This document shows positions 18,885-29,150 of a DNA stretch of 64,000 nt, piece after piece. Under the pieces are notes generated by a model, which was not told where the DNA came from, ran no database searches, and was given only the letters and a program-made list of their open reading frames with translations. This stretch comes from Methylosinus sp. LW4 (lineage in GTDB: Bacteria > Pseudomonadota > Alphaproteobacteria > Rhizobiales > Beijerinckiaceae), in NCBI RefSeq assembly GCF_000379125.1, contig NZ_KB900626.1:1769748-1833747 (forward strand), in the 5' to 3' direction. The first letter of the stretch is position 1. The number at the start of each line of letters is the position of its first letter. Both the position numbers and the translations under genes were made by a program.

Positions 18885-20546
18885 ATGTCCTCTTCCAGCA
18901 AGAAGACCGCAAAGAACCGCAAGGCGTCCGTCGCCGGAGCGCGACGCGGCGCGGGAAGCAGGACGGCGCGGACCTCGGCCGTCGCGACGGAGCCTTCGAC
19001 CAAAAAGCCCGCGAGCGCGAGCGCCGCCGGCAAGACCAGCAAGACCGCGGCGGCCAAAGCCGCCAAGACTTCCGCATCGTCGAAGAGCGCAGCCGCCAAG
19101 GCCCCCGCCTCCGCCAAAAGCGCGAAATCCGCCGCCGGCAAGACGGCCGCGAGCAAGACCGCCGCGAGAACCAGCGCTTCGCGAGCGACCGCCGCGAGAA
19201 CGACGACGAGCAAGGCCGGGGCCAAGACGGGCTCCGCCGCCAGAACGCGCGCCGCCGCCAAGACGGCGGCCAAGGCGAGCGCCGCCCGCTCGGGCGCCTC
19301 GCAGTCGGCCGCCTCGAGAAGCGTCAAGGCCGCCCCTGCAAAAAGCGTCGCCGCGCCCAAGGCTGCCGCAGGAGCGGGCAAGGCCAGAGCCCGCGCCAGC
19401 GCCGCCCATAACAGCGACGCCAAGCGCAGCGCGAGCGCAGCGACCGCGCCCACCAAGAACGCCGAGGCTCCGCCTCACGCGAAAAGCGTCACGGCGCCGA
19501 GCATCGACGCGGCGCGAGGCGAGGCCATCCGCCCGCAGGCTGCGAAAGCGGCTCCGCTGGGAACTTCACATGAGACTTCAACCGCCGTTGCGGCCGGCGT
19601 AACCGGGGAGACGAGAATTACAACGTCCTTGCGCCAGAGCGCGATCAAAACCGATATCGAGCACTCCGACGTCGCCGCCTCCGCGCACGTCCCCGATGCG
19701 GGGGCGAGCGAGCCGAATGCGACGGCGCCCGTTTCAACTCCAGCTTCGAGCGAAACCATTCCAGTGCCAAAATCGACACAAGGAAAGGCGATTCCCGCCA
19801 AATCTTCGCCGGCGCCCAGAGCCCCCGTCCCCGCCGCTCCCACGAGCGCCGCGACGGGCTCGGCCCTTTCGCCCAAGGCCATTGTCGCCGCGCGCACCGC
19901 GGCTGCGGCCCCCATCAAGCCGACTCCCGCCCCCGTGAAGGCGAAGACCTCGGCGCAGAAGCTCGGGTTCAAGACGAACGAGTTCATCGTCTATCCGGCG
20001 CATGGCGTTGGACAGATCATCGCGATCGAGACGCAGGAAGTGGCCGGCTTCAGCCTGGAGCTGTTCGTCGTCAGCTTCATCAAGGACAAGATGACGCTGA
20101 AGGTGCCGACCAGCAAGGTCGCCGCCGTGGGCATGCGCAAGCTGGCCGAGGCCGAGGTCGTCGACAAGGCGCTCTCGACGCTGAGCGGCCGCGCGCGCGT
20201 CAAGCGCACCATGTGGTCGCGCCGCGCGCAGGAATATGAGGCCAAGATCAATTCGGGCGATCTCGTCACCATCGCCGAGGTGGTGCGCGATCTCTATCGG
20301 TCCGACACGCAGCCGGAGCAGTCTTATTCGGAGCGCCAGCTCTATGAGGCGGCGCTCGATCGCATGGCGCGCGAGGTCGCGGCCGTGCGCAAGCTCATCG
20401 ATTCGGAATCGCTCAAGCTGATCGAGTCCTTCCTGCAGAAGGGTCCGCGCCGCGGCGGTCCGAAGGGCGACTCCGATGCGGACGCCGGCGACGATGCGAG
20501 CGACGACGAGGGCGAAGAGGACGACGTCGAAGAGCGCGCCGCCTGA
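18885..20546 (+). CDS. CarD-family RNA-polymerase-binding regulator with long histone-H1-like N-terminus
   Basis: 553-residue protein in three parts. Residues 1-358 are low-complexity, built of Ala, Lys, Ser, Thr, Arg and Pro (for example KTAAKASAARSGASQSA), like histone H1 tails and bacterial histone-like proteins. Residues about 359-530 are a full CarD/CdnL domain, starting KLGFKTNEFIVYPAHGVGQI. It comprises an RNA-polymerase-interaction Tudor-like domain and a helical DNA-binding part with MWSRRAQEYEAKINSGD. The last 30 residues are strongly acidic (DDASDDEGEEDDVEE). Typical alphaproteobacterial CarD proteins are about 170-200 residues, so the basic extension is the notable part. AGAAGGAG precedes the ATG. 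It converges on rpoH across a shared bidirectional terminator. Expected role: stabilising open promoter complexes, here possibly also coating DNA. Confidence 0.88.
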   Translation: MSSSSKKTAKNRKASVAGARRGAGSRTARTSAVATEPSTKKPASASAAGKTSKTAAAKAAKTSASSKSAAAKAPASAKSAKSAAGKTAASKTAARTSASRATAARTTTSKAGAKTGSAARTRAAAKTAAKASAARSGASQSAASRSVKAAPAKSVAAPKAAAGAGKARARASAAHNSDAKRSASAATAPTKNAEAPPHAKSVTAPSIDAARGEAIRPQAAKAAPLGTSHETSTAVAAGVTGETRITTSLRQSAIKTDIEHSDVAASAHVPDAGASEPNATAPVSTPASSETIPVPKSTQGKAIPAKSSPAPRAPVPAAPTSAATGSALSPKAIVAARTAAAAPIKPTPAPVKAKTSAQKLGFKTNEFIVYPAHGVGQIIAIETQEVAGFSLELFVVSFIKDKMTLKVPTSKVAAVGMRKLAEAEVVDKALSTLSGRARVKRTMWSRRAQEYEAKINSGDLVTIAEVVRDLYRSDTQPEQSYSERQLYEAALDRMAREVAAVRKLIDSESLKLIESFLQKGPRRGGPKGDSDADAGDDASDDEGEEDDVEERAA

Positions 20547-20574
20547 CGTCGCGCCCCCTTCTTTTGATTTGCAC

Positions 20575-20609
20575 GAAAAAACGCGGCCCGTCGGGGCCGC
20601 GTTTTTTTT
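20575..20609. terminator. Bidirectional terminator between the CarD gene and rpoH
   Basis: A 9-bp stem (20581-20589 with 20594-20602) and GTCG loop are flanked by an A-run on the left and a run of eight T on the right. It can therefore stop transcription from both sides. Confidence 0.9.
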
Positions 20610-20632
20610 CGGCGCGGAGAGAGCCGCCCGCC

Positions 20633-21508
20633 CTACTCGGCGGCGGCGGCAGTCTCCGGCGTCTCCTGGGCTTTGGTCAGCGCCTTGCGCAGCTTGCACA
20701 GCGCGCGATTCTCGATCTGGCGCACGCGCTCCTTGGAAATTCCGAGACGATCGCCGAGCGATTCCAGCGTCACCAGGCTCTCGCTGAGCCGCCGCTCCTG
20801 CACGATGCGCAGCTCGCGCTCCGACAAGAGCTTCAGCGCATCGGCGAGCCAGCGCGCGCGACGATCGGAGTCGACGCGATCCTCGACGACCTCGTCCGGC
20901 AGCGGCCGATCATCGACGAGAAAATCCATGCGCTCGGCGGAAGTCGAGGAATCGTCCTCCACCAATTGGCTGTTGAGCGAGACGTCGGAGCCGGCGAGAC
21001 GCGAGTTCATCAGCTCCACATCGGCGCGCGAGACGCCGATGGCGCCGGCGATGGCCTGAAAAGCATCGCCCGCCTCCGACTGCGGCGCATGCGCGAGCTT
21101 GGCGCGAAGCCGGCGAAGATTGAAGAACAGCGCCTTTTGCGAGGAGCTGGTGCCGCCGCGCACGATCGACCAATTGCGCAGCACATAGTCCTGGATCGAT
21201 GCGCGAATCCACCATGTCGCATAGGTGGAGAAGCGCACGTCGCGTTCCGGCGCGAAACGCGCGGCCGCCTCCAGCAAGCCGACATGGCCTTCCTGAACGA
21301 GATCGGCGACAGGCAGGCCGTAATGGCGAAAGCGCACGGCGAGCGCGATCACCAGCCGCATATGCGCGGAGGCCAGCTTATCCAACGCATCCGTGTCCTT
21401 ATGGTCTTTCCAGGCGACCGCCAGACGTTTCTCTTCCTCGCGTTCGAGAAAGGGCGCATCCATGGCCGCTTTCACGAGCTCGCGTCCAACTCCGGGCAAA
21501 TAAGCCAT
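20633..21508 (-). CDS. rpoH: RNA polymerase heat-shock sigma factor (RpoH type)
   Basis: 291-residue sigma-70 family group 3 factor. Region 2 contains DLVQEGHVGLLEAAARF and FSTYATWWIRASIQDYVLRNW. The RpoH box is visible as QKALFFNLRRLR. Region 4 ends with SLVTLESLGDRLGISKERVRQIENRAL. I start it at the ATG at 21508, preceded by GGAGAG, because the longer frame to 21625 adds an Arg/Pro-rich stretch unlike the family. Alphaproteobacteria often carry two or three RpoH paralogues; which one this is cannot be told. It should drive heat-shock and envelope-protease genes. Confidence 0.92.
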   Translation of the reverse strand: MAYLPGVGRELVKAAMDAPFLEREEEKRLAVAWKDHKDTDALDKLASAHMRLVIALAVRFRHYGLPVADLVQEGHVGLLEAAARFAPERDVRFSTYATWWIRASIQDYVLRNWSIVRGGTSSSQKALFFNLRRLRAKLAHAPQSEAGDAFQAIAGAIGVSRADVELMNSRLAGSDVSLNSQLVEDDSSTSAERMDFLVDDRPLPDEVVEDRVDSDRRARWLADALKLLSERELRIVQERRLSESLVTLESLGDRLGISKERVRQIENRALCKLRKALTKAQETPETAAAAE

Positions 21509-21709
21509 TCTCGCTCTCCGGGGTGGCAGTCGCGCGCGCGGAAGGCTTTCGACCGAAGGGATCGGCCGAGGAAAAAGCGCTGCGACGATGCCTCGATTGA
21601 GGAGAATCCCCGAGCGGCCACACAACCGGCGCCGCCGTCCGCCCCCCCGGGAATTCTAAGGCTTACAACATTCTCGGAGCGCGACGGTTCCATCCGTCGT
21701 GAGCGTTTC

Positions 21710-23191
21710 TCACTCGACGACGAGCTTGTATCTCTCGCCCGGCGTGAGGCGGCCTCCATGCTCGAGGCCATTCAGCAATTGAAAATATTCGAGCGGACGA
21801 TTGGGAACGACCATGCGCTGCGCCATGGATTCCGCCGTGTCGTCCGCGCCCGCGCTCACGATGGAGAGATGCAGCGGACGCGCCTCCAGAGACTCTTCCC
21901 AGCTCGAGCGTCGGAATGTCGCGACAGAAGCGGCGAAACGTCGCTCGGCCGCTTCGTCGAGCGCGCGCACGGCGAAGATCAGCCGATAGAGCTCGTCGTC
22001 GATCTGGATGACGGCGAGCTTGAAATTCCATTCGCCGGCGCGCGCGCTGGCGACCACCGCCGGCAAACTGTTGACGTCGATACGTTTCATCGACGAGCGC
22101 AAGAGCCCGTCCACCCAGCCCGATTCGACATAGGCCTCGAGCGTCTTGCCGACCGGGGCGCGAACGCGATCGAGGCGCAACGCCTCATCGTCGCCCTCCT
22201 TCACGCCGAAGACGGCCTCGCTCGAATTCTCGAGCAGAAAGCCCTCCGGCGCGACGAAGGAGAAGCGCAGTCGCGGATGCGCGAATTTGCGGCCGCGCAC
22301 GAAGCCGTCATTGGGATCGTCGCCATAAGCGAGGCCGTTGATCGCGGCGAGATAGCCCTCGCGATCGCGTGAGCCGACTCCGGGCGCGCTGATCTGCCGC
22401 GCCGCCGCGACCGCCTTGGCGATGCGATCGGGCGTCGAGGGATGCGTCGCCAATATGTCCAGCTCGGGCGATTTCTTCTTGCCGTAGAGAACGGCGCGCA
22501 GCTCGGCCGATTTGCCGAGCGCGGCGAGGAAGCGCGAGGCGCCATAGGGATCGAAGCCCGCGCGCGCCACCACGCGCACGCCGATGGAGTCGGCCTCCAG
22601 CTCCTGCAGCCGCGAGAAGCTCGCGAAGGAGAGCCGCTGCGAGGCGCGCACGTCATCGCCCTTCTGCTTGCTCTGGATAACGGCGGCGGCCTGGCTGATG
22701 ACCTCCGCCTCGCGCTCGCGCTCGGCGCGAAGCGCGCTGTGCCGCGCGCTCACATGGGCGATCTCATGCGCCATCACCGCCGCCGCCTCGGAGGCGTCGC
22801 CGGCGAGCGCGAGCAGGCCGCGCGTGACATAGAGATTGCCGCTCGGCAGGGCGAAAGCGTTGACCACCGGCGTGTTGAGGATGGTCACGCGATAGGCGGC
22901 CTGGCCCGGCGTGTCGCTCGCCTGCGCCAGCTTGATCAAAATATCGTCGAGATAGCGCTCCGCCGAGGGGAAGCGATATTCGCCGCCGAATTGCGAGACC
23001 AGCTCCTTGTGCTCGGAGGCGGAGGGCTGCTCGCCGCCCACTGTGCGCGGCACGGCGGGGGGCAGCCGCGCATGTTGAGCGCCGACGCCATTGAGAAGCT
23101 CGCCCTGCCGCTCGAGCTGGGCGCAGCCGGACAGGCCGAGAAGGACGAAGACCGCGAGCGCGGCGAGACGCGCGCCGGCCGCCGGCCGCAC
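21710..23191 (-). CDS. M48-family metalloprotease, lipoprotein
   Basis: 493-residue envelope protease. With the GTG start at 23191 the protein begins RPAAGARLAALAVFVLLGLSGC, a classical lipoprotein signal with the lipobox LSGC. The zinc motif is HEIAHVSARHS, and the third ligand region is LQELEADSIGVRVVARAG. The C-terminal roughly 200 residues have no obvious tetratricopeptide repeats, unlike BepA. They end in a segment rich in aromatic residues that may be a LysM-like module (GERYKLVVE). The GTG lies one base after the stop of the upstream thermonuclease-like gene, so the two are coupled. An ATG at 23305 would overlap that gene by 113 bases and hide the lipobox, so I reject it. Role: quality control of outer-membrane or periplasmic proteins. 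Confidence 0.85.
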   Translation of the reverse strand: MRPAAGARLAALAVFVLLGLSGCAQLERQGELLNGVGAQHARLPPAVPRTVGGEQPSASEHKELVSQFGGEYRFPSAERYLDDILIKLAQASDTPGQAAYRVTILNTPVVNAFALPSGNLYVTRGLLALAGDASEAAAVMAHEIAHVSARHSALRAEREREAEVISQAAAVIQSKQKGDDVRASQRLSFASFSRLQELEADSIGVRVVARAGFDPYGASRFLAALGKSAELRAVLYGKKKSPELDILATHPSTPDRIAKAVAAARQISAPGVGSRDREGYLAAINGLAYGDDPNDGFVRGRKFAHPRLRFSFVAPEGFLLENSSEAVFGVKEGDDEALRLDRVRAPVGKTLEAYVESGWVDGLLRSSMKRIDVNSLPAVVASARAGEWNFKLAVIQIDDELYRLIFAVRALDEAAERRFAASVATFRRSSWEESLEARPLHLSIVSAGADDTAESMAQRMVVPNRPLEYFQLLNGLEHGGRLTPGERYKLVVE

Positions 23192-23192
23192 G

Positions 23193-24053
23193 TCACCGCC
23201 GGCCAGACGAGCCGAGGCGCTCGTCGCCGACACGCTCGTCGCCGAGGAGGAGCTCGATCTGCGCCGGAGAGAGGATCTCCATGCGCGGTCCAAAAGCTGT
23301 GTCAATCAATCCTCGCACGCGCACTCGCCGCCCCGTGAGCATTCTGGGCGACGTTCCGGCCCGCGCGAATGTCTCGAGATTGCGTTTCCAGATCACGACA
23401 GCGAAATCTCCGCGGCGCGGCCCGAAATTCAGATAGAGAGAGCCGCCCGCCTCGCCGATCGCGCCGACGACGCCCTCCACCAGAACCATTCCCTTCTTTC
23501 CGAAGAGCGTTTCGGGCCGGCCGGCGTCGAGGATGTGATACTCGCCCGAGGTCCAAAGTCCAAGCTTTCGTCTGCGCGCCTGCTCCTCCGCGGCGAGCAG
23601 CCCATTGCGGCAGGCGAATGCGGCCGGATCGGGGCGAAAGCGCGCGAGCCCGGCGCCGATCGCGGCTTCCGCCAGCGAGACGAGCGGCGCGTCGCTCCCC
23701 TCCCCCTCGACGAAGAGCCCCGCCGCGGCCGCTCCCCAGCGATCCGGCGTCGCTGTCGGCGCGGCGAGGAAAACGAGCCGGCCGGCGCGCAGACGCTCGG
23801 CGAAGAAGCGCTGCAGGCTCTCGCGCGCGGCCGCGCCCGATGGCGGCTCGAGCCCCGAAAGGGTCAAGCGGCGGCCGTCCATCGTCCACAGCTCGAGATC
23901 GGAGCCCGGCGCCGCGATCTCGACCGGAACAGCGGCCTCGAGCGCGCAGACGCCCGCCGCCTCCTGCGCCGAACCGGCGGCGGGCGCATGGACGGCGCCC
24001 CCCATGCAGAGGAAAAGGCGGGCGGCGTGGCGAAGCTTCGTCAGTCCGAACAT
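23193..24053 (-). CDS. Thermonuclease (SNase)-like domain protein, probably exported
   Basis: 286-residue protein. An N-terminal hydrophobic stretch (LRHAARLFLCMGGAVHA) suggests export. Residues about 45-170 resemble the staphylococcal-nuclease OB fold: DGRRLTLSGLEPP, then the long helix AEEQARRRKLGLW, which is the family's EAEARAARRGLW-like end. The C-terminal part has a second beta-rich domain (YLNFGPRRGDFAVVI), similar to OB-fold domains that follow SNase-like domains. I see no convincing catalytic Arg-Glu-Arg set, so nuclease activity is doubtful. I start it at the ATG at 24053 because the frame upstream to 24176 runs through an intergenic palindrome. The next gene starts one base after its stop. 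Confidence 0.72.
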   Translation of the reverse strand: MFGLTKLRHAARLFLCMGGAVHAPAAGSAQEAAGVCALEAAVPVEIAAPGSDLELWTMDGRRLTLSGLEPPSGAAARESLQRFFAERLRAGRLVFLAAPTATPDRWGAAAAGLFVEGEGSDAPLVSLAEAAIGAGLARFRPDPAAFACRNGLLAAEEQARRRKLGLWTSGEYHILDAGRPETLFGKKGMVLVEGVVGAIGEAGGSLYLNFGPRRGDFAVVIWKRNLETFARAGTSPRMLTGRRVRVRGLIDTAFGPRMEILSPAQIELLLGDERVGDERLGSSGRR

Positions 24054-24078
24054 TGCGAGCAAAACAGTCGCGAGAGCA

Positions 24079-24135
24079 CGAGAGCGAGCCCGAAGGCTCT
24101 CGTCCTTGGACCGCGAGCCTTCCGGCTCGCTCTCG
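24079..24135. repeat. Palindromic intergenic element (REP-like)
   Basis: Two 24-base arms (24079-24102 and 24112-24135) are reverse complements with 22 of 24 matches, around the loop TCCTTGGAC. It lies in the divergent interval between the thermonuclease-like gene and cpoB. Confidence 0.8.
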
Positions 24136-24273
24136 ATACCATGCGGACCAGCAGCGAGAAGACTCGTCTTTGCCACATCTCGTGCGACGCTCGCCGCGGC
24201 TTCGTCAAATTTTGGTCGAAAGCCGGCTTATGCTACGCCTCGTCCCGCTCCGCTCTCGCGATCGATTCCTCCC

Positions 24274-25395
24274 ATGACCCTTTCGTCACGCTCCATTTTC
24301 GCCGGCGCCGCCCTCGGCGCCATGATGGCCGCAAGCGCCGCGCTCGCCGCCGATTCCGACGCTGGCTCCCGCCTCGACAAGCTCGGCCAGGGCATACAGA
24401 ACATCGGCCAGAATATCGGCCGCCGCCTCGATGTGACGCAGCTCTTCGGCCACCGCGATCCCGAGGAGGACGCCGCCGGCCGCGAGGCGAGCGCCTCGAG
24501 CGTGCGCATCGACCGGCTCGAGAACCAGATTCGCGCGCTCAACGGCCAGGTGGAGGAGCTGCAGCATAATGTGCGGCGGCTCGAGGAGCAGCTGCGGCGC
24601 GCTCAGGAGAGCGGCGCGGCCGCCTCCGCCCCTCCGCCGCAAGCGCCGCGCGTGGCCGCGACGCCGGAAACGGCCCTCCCCGGCCCGAGCTCCATCTCCC
24701 CGGTCGGAACGCGGCGCAATGACGCTCTCGACCCCGGCGCGGCGCCCGGAGCCTCCGGCGGAACCCGCCATAATGACGCTTTCGACGCCGGCTCCAACCC
24801 CAATGCGCCGGGCGCGCCGCGTCCTCTCGGCTCGACCCCGCCGAGCGCGCCGCTGCCGGCGGCCGCAACGGCCGGCAGCGTCACCGATCTGCGCTCGCCG
24901 GGCGCGCCACTCGATCTCGTCCATGGGCGGCTCGACGCGCCGGCGCCTGCGCCCGCCGCTCCGCCGCCCCCCGGCCCTTCCGCCGCGCTCTCGCCGACGC
25001 CCACCGCGCCGCAGACGCCGAGAGACGAGTTCGACCTCGCCGTCTCCAAGCTGCGTCAAGGCGAATATGAAGCCGCTGAAGTGGGTTTCGCCGGCTTTCT
25101 CACCCGAAACCCGAAGAGCCGGCTCGCGCCGCAGGCGATCTTCAACCTGGGCGAGAGCTTCTTCTTGCGGAAGCGCTATCGCGAGGCGGCGGAGAAATAT
25201 CTCGAGATCACCGCCAAGCATCCGGCCTCGCCGCAGGGGCCGGAGGCCATGCTGCGGCTCGGCCAATCGCTGCACGAGATCGGCGCGAACGAGCAGGCCT
25301 GCGCCTCCTTCGGCGAGATCGCGGTGAAATATCCGGGCGCGCCGGCGCGGGTGAAAGAAATCGCTCAGCAGGAAAGCAAGAAGGTGCGATGCTGA
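24274..25395 (+). CDS. cpoB: Cell-division coordinator CpoB / Tol-Pal system protein YbgF
   Basis: 373-residue periplasmic protein. The signal peptide (ending AALAA, about residue 25) is followed by a coiled coil (residues about 75-110, RIDRLENQIRALNGQVEEL then RRLEEQLRR) that trimerises. A long Pro/Ala-rich linker (110-250) contains two imperfect copies of an RxNDAxD motif. Three TPR-like repeats follow from about 250: EFDLAVSKLRQGEYEAAEVGF, NLGESFFLRKRYREAAEKY and RLGQSLHEIGANEQACA. It links outer-membrane constriction to cell-wall synthesis. Its usual upstream neighbours pal and tolQRAB are absent; tilS and ftsH follow in the usual order. Confidence 0.92.
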   Translation: MTLSSRSIFAGAALGAMMAASAALAADSDAGSRLDKLGQGIQNIGQNIGRRLDVTQLFGHRDPEEDAAGREASASSVRIDRLENQIRALNGQVEELQHNVRRLEEQLRRAQESGAAASAPPPQAPRVAATPETALPGPSSISPVGTRRNDALDPGAAPGASGGTRHNDAFDAGSNPNAPGAPRPLGSTPPSAPLPAAATAGSVTDLRSPGAPLDLVHGRLDAPAPAPAAPPPPGPSAALSPTPTAPQTPRDEFDLAVSKLRQGEYEAAEVGFAGFLTRNPKSRLAPQAIFNLGESFFLRKRYREAAEKYLEITAKHPASPQGPEAMLRLGQSLHEIGANEQACASFGEIAVKYPGAPARVKEIAQQESKKVRC

Positions 25396-25404
25396 CGGGC
25401 GCAA

Positions 25405-26412
25405 ATGCCCGCTGAGCCACCGCTTCCCGATCCCGACCATGCGCTGGCGCCGCTCGCCGGCCATGAAAGGCTGCTGCTCGCCGTCTCCGGCGGGCCGGAT
25501 TCCATCGCCCTCGTTCTGCTCGCCGCGCGCTGGACGCTCCGCGCGCAAAAGCGCGTCGAGATCGCCACTGTCGACCACGGGCTGCGCGCCGAAGCGGCGC
25601 TGGAGGCCGCGCTGGTCGGCGAATGGGCGCGGGCTTTAGGATTTGCTCATCATATTTTGCGGTGGGAGGGCGAAAAGCCCACGACCCGCATTCAGGAGCG
25701 CGCGCGAGAGGCGCGCTATCGCCTGCTCCGCGCGCGCGCGCGGGAGATCGGCGCGAGCGCCATCGTCACCGCCCATCACGCCGACGACCAGGCCGAGACG
25801 GCGCTGTTTCGGCTGACGCGCGGCAGCGGCGTCGCCGGACTCGCGGCCATGGCCATGGAGTCGCGCGTGGACGGGCTGGCGCTGCTGCGGCCGCTGCTTC
25901 CCTTTCGTAAGAGCGAGCTGGAGCGCCTCTGCGCTGCGGCGGAGCATGCTTTCATTCGCGATCCCTCCAATGAGAACCCCGCCTATGCGCGGGTGCGGCT
26001 GCGGCGTCTGGCCGCGACTCTGGCCGCGGAAGGGCTGGACGCAGAGGCGCTGCTGCGCCTTTCCGCCCGCGCCGCCCGCGCCGAGGAGGCGCTCGCCTGG
26101 TCCGCCGCGCGCGCTGCGCTGGAGCTTGCGGCCGAGCGCGGCCCGGGACTGTTTCGCGCCGAGGCCGCGGCTCTGCGCGCGCTGCCGCGCGAGCTGCTGC
26201 TGCGCCTGCTGGCGGCCGAGATCGCCCGCATCGGCGGCGGCGAGCCGCGGCTCGAGCGCCTGGAGCGCGCCGTCGAAAGGCTGGCGGCGGCGCTGACGGC
26301 CGAAGGGCGCTTCAAGACGACATTGGGCGGGGCGTGCCTAATATTGGCCGGCGGCGCTCTCGCGATCACGCCCGAGCCCCCCCGACGCGCCGAGATCGCG
26401 CCACAGCCGTAA
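25405..26412 (+). CDS. tilS: tRNA(Ile)-lysidine synthetase
   Basis: 335-residue N-type PP-loop ATPase that converts the wobble C34 of tRNA-Ile(CAU) to lysidine so that it reads AUA. The PP-loop is LLLAVSGGPDSIALVLL (about residues 22-38). HHADDQAETALFRLTRGSG and RPLLPFRKSELERLC are the other diagnostic blocks. It is shorter than E. coli TilS because the C-terminal domain is reduced, as usual in alphaproteobacteria. It starts 9 bases after cpoB and belongs to the conserved cpoB-tilS-ftsH string. It is an essential gene wherever tested. Confidence 0.95.
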   Translation: MPAEPPLPDPDHALAPLAGHERLLLAVSGGPDSIALVLLAARWTLRAQKRVEIATVDHGLRAEAALEAALVGEWARALGFAHHILRWEGEKPTTRIQERAREARYRLLRARAREIGASAIVTAHHADDQAETALFRLTRGSGVAGLAAMAMESRVDGLALLRPLLPFRKSELERLCAAAEHAFIRDPSNENPAYARVRLRRLAATLAAEGLDAEALLRLSARAARAEEALAWSAARAALELAAERGPGLFRAEAAALRALPRELLLRLLAAEIARIGGGEPRLERLERAVERLAAALTAEGRFKTTLGGACLILAGGALAITPEPPRRAEIAPQP

Positions 26413-26525
26413 AAAAGCCACTCCGCTTCGATCGTATGAGCCTCGGCGACACGCCTCTTCGCGCTGCGAAACGCAGGCGACGCGCGCATCGCGAGACGGC
26501 GAGAACGTCGCGGCGAGGCGATCTC

Positions 26526-26554
26526 TTGGCAATCGCTTCCGACGCGCCTAGATT
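26526..26554 (+). promoter_or_regulatory. Probable sigma-70 promoter of ftsH
   Basis: TTGGCA (26526-26531) and TAGATT (26549-26554) are separated by 17 bases, about 60 bases upstream of the ftsH start. The 204-base gap after tilS makes an own promoter reasonable. Confidence 0.5.
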
Positions 26555-26616
26555 ACATGAAACGACTTCTGTTTTCCGGGATGGCCCCGGCGGAATCGTC
26601 ATTCGCAAGGTTCGAC

Positions 26617-28542
<1,926 letters not shown>

Positions 28543-28564
28543 TCGCCAGAACGAGGAAATTTCA

Positions 28565-28599
28565 GAAGCCCGGCCCCAAAGGCCGGGCTTCTTCTTTTT
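28565..28599 (+). terminator. Rho-independent terminator after ftsH
   Basis: An 11-bp perfect stem (28565-28575 with 28581-28591) and CCAAA loop are followed by TTCTTTTT, about 20 bases after the ftsH stop. Confidence 0.92.
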
Positions 28600-28671
28600 C
28601 CAGCGGGAATTGGCGCCGACCCGATCACGACGCGGGATTTGCCGACCAAGCAAATACAATCCCCTCATCCT

Positions 28672-28702
28672 GAGGCGCTTTTTGCGGCACGCAAAAAGCC
28701 TC
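28672..28702. repeat. Hairpin of a CCTCATCCTGAGG-type intergenic repeat
   Basis: The segment beginning CCTCATCCTGAGG and ending CCTCGAAGGACG has the layout of a repeat common in Rhizobiales genomes. Its core is a 9-bp stem (28677-28685 with 28691-28699), extended by GAG/CTC with a two-base bulge. Confidence 0.65.
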
Positions 28703-28745
28703 GAAGGACGTTCCAGCGACACGCAGCGGCGAGACCCTTCGAAAC

Positions 28746-28821
28746 GCCCGCACCCAAGTCGGGCAAGCCCGACTTGGGCATTATCATGCCGATCTCGGGT
28801 AAACCCGAGATCGATGCGGGC
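28746..28821. repeat. Nested palindromes able to form a three-way junction
   Basis: An outer 7-bp stem (28746-28752 with 28815-28821) encloses two perfect hairpins: 12-bp arms 28753-28764/28767-28778 and 10-bp arms 28791-28800/28803-28812. Both hairpins have the two-base loop AA. No open frame explains it. Confidence 0.85.
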
Positions 28822-28881
28822 TCTTCAGGGCGAGGGACGGATGTTTCATCCGAATGGATCGATCGGAAGTCGTCTGACTAG

Positions 28882-29150
28882 CGCGCCCGCTCAGTAGACG
28901 GCGTAAGAAATGACCGGATGCCGCGGCCTCGGTCGACGCCCGGCCCTCCGCCGGGACCGACGCGCTCTCGAGATCATTTCTCGCGCCCCATAGCCCATAC
29001 AAAAACCGAGCCCTAAGAGGAGATATGCGTTCACCAAATCCATGACTCGCCCCGCCGCCGTCGCTCGCGTCGCGGCAGAGAGTCGCCGATTTGAAAAATC
29101 GTCTCACGATCGTAATTCTGCGGAAACGATGGCGAGAAGCTATCGTAAAT
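28882..29150. other. Gene-free remainder of the ftsH-ynfA interval
   Basis: The whole 28543-29150 gap holds the ftsH terminator and two palindromic repeats. In this last part I see nothing: the short open frames lack ribosome-binding sites and recognisable products. Confidence 0.5.

Noticed and set aside
18885..19960. AT-hooks (RGRP) in the basic N-terminus of the CarD protein
   Set aside because: I find Lys/Ala/Ser repeats but no Gly-Arg-Pro core, so an HMGA-type reading is not supported; it is more like histone H1.
21509..21625. Upstream extension of rpoH to 21625
   Set aside because: Adds an Arg/Pro-rich stretch unlike the family, whereas the ATG at 21508 has a GGAGAG site.
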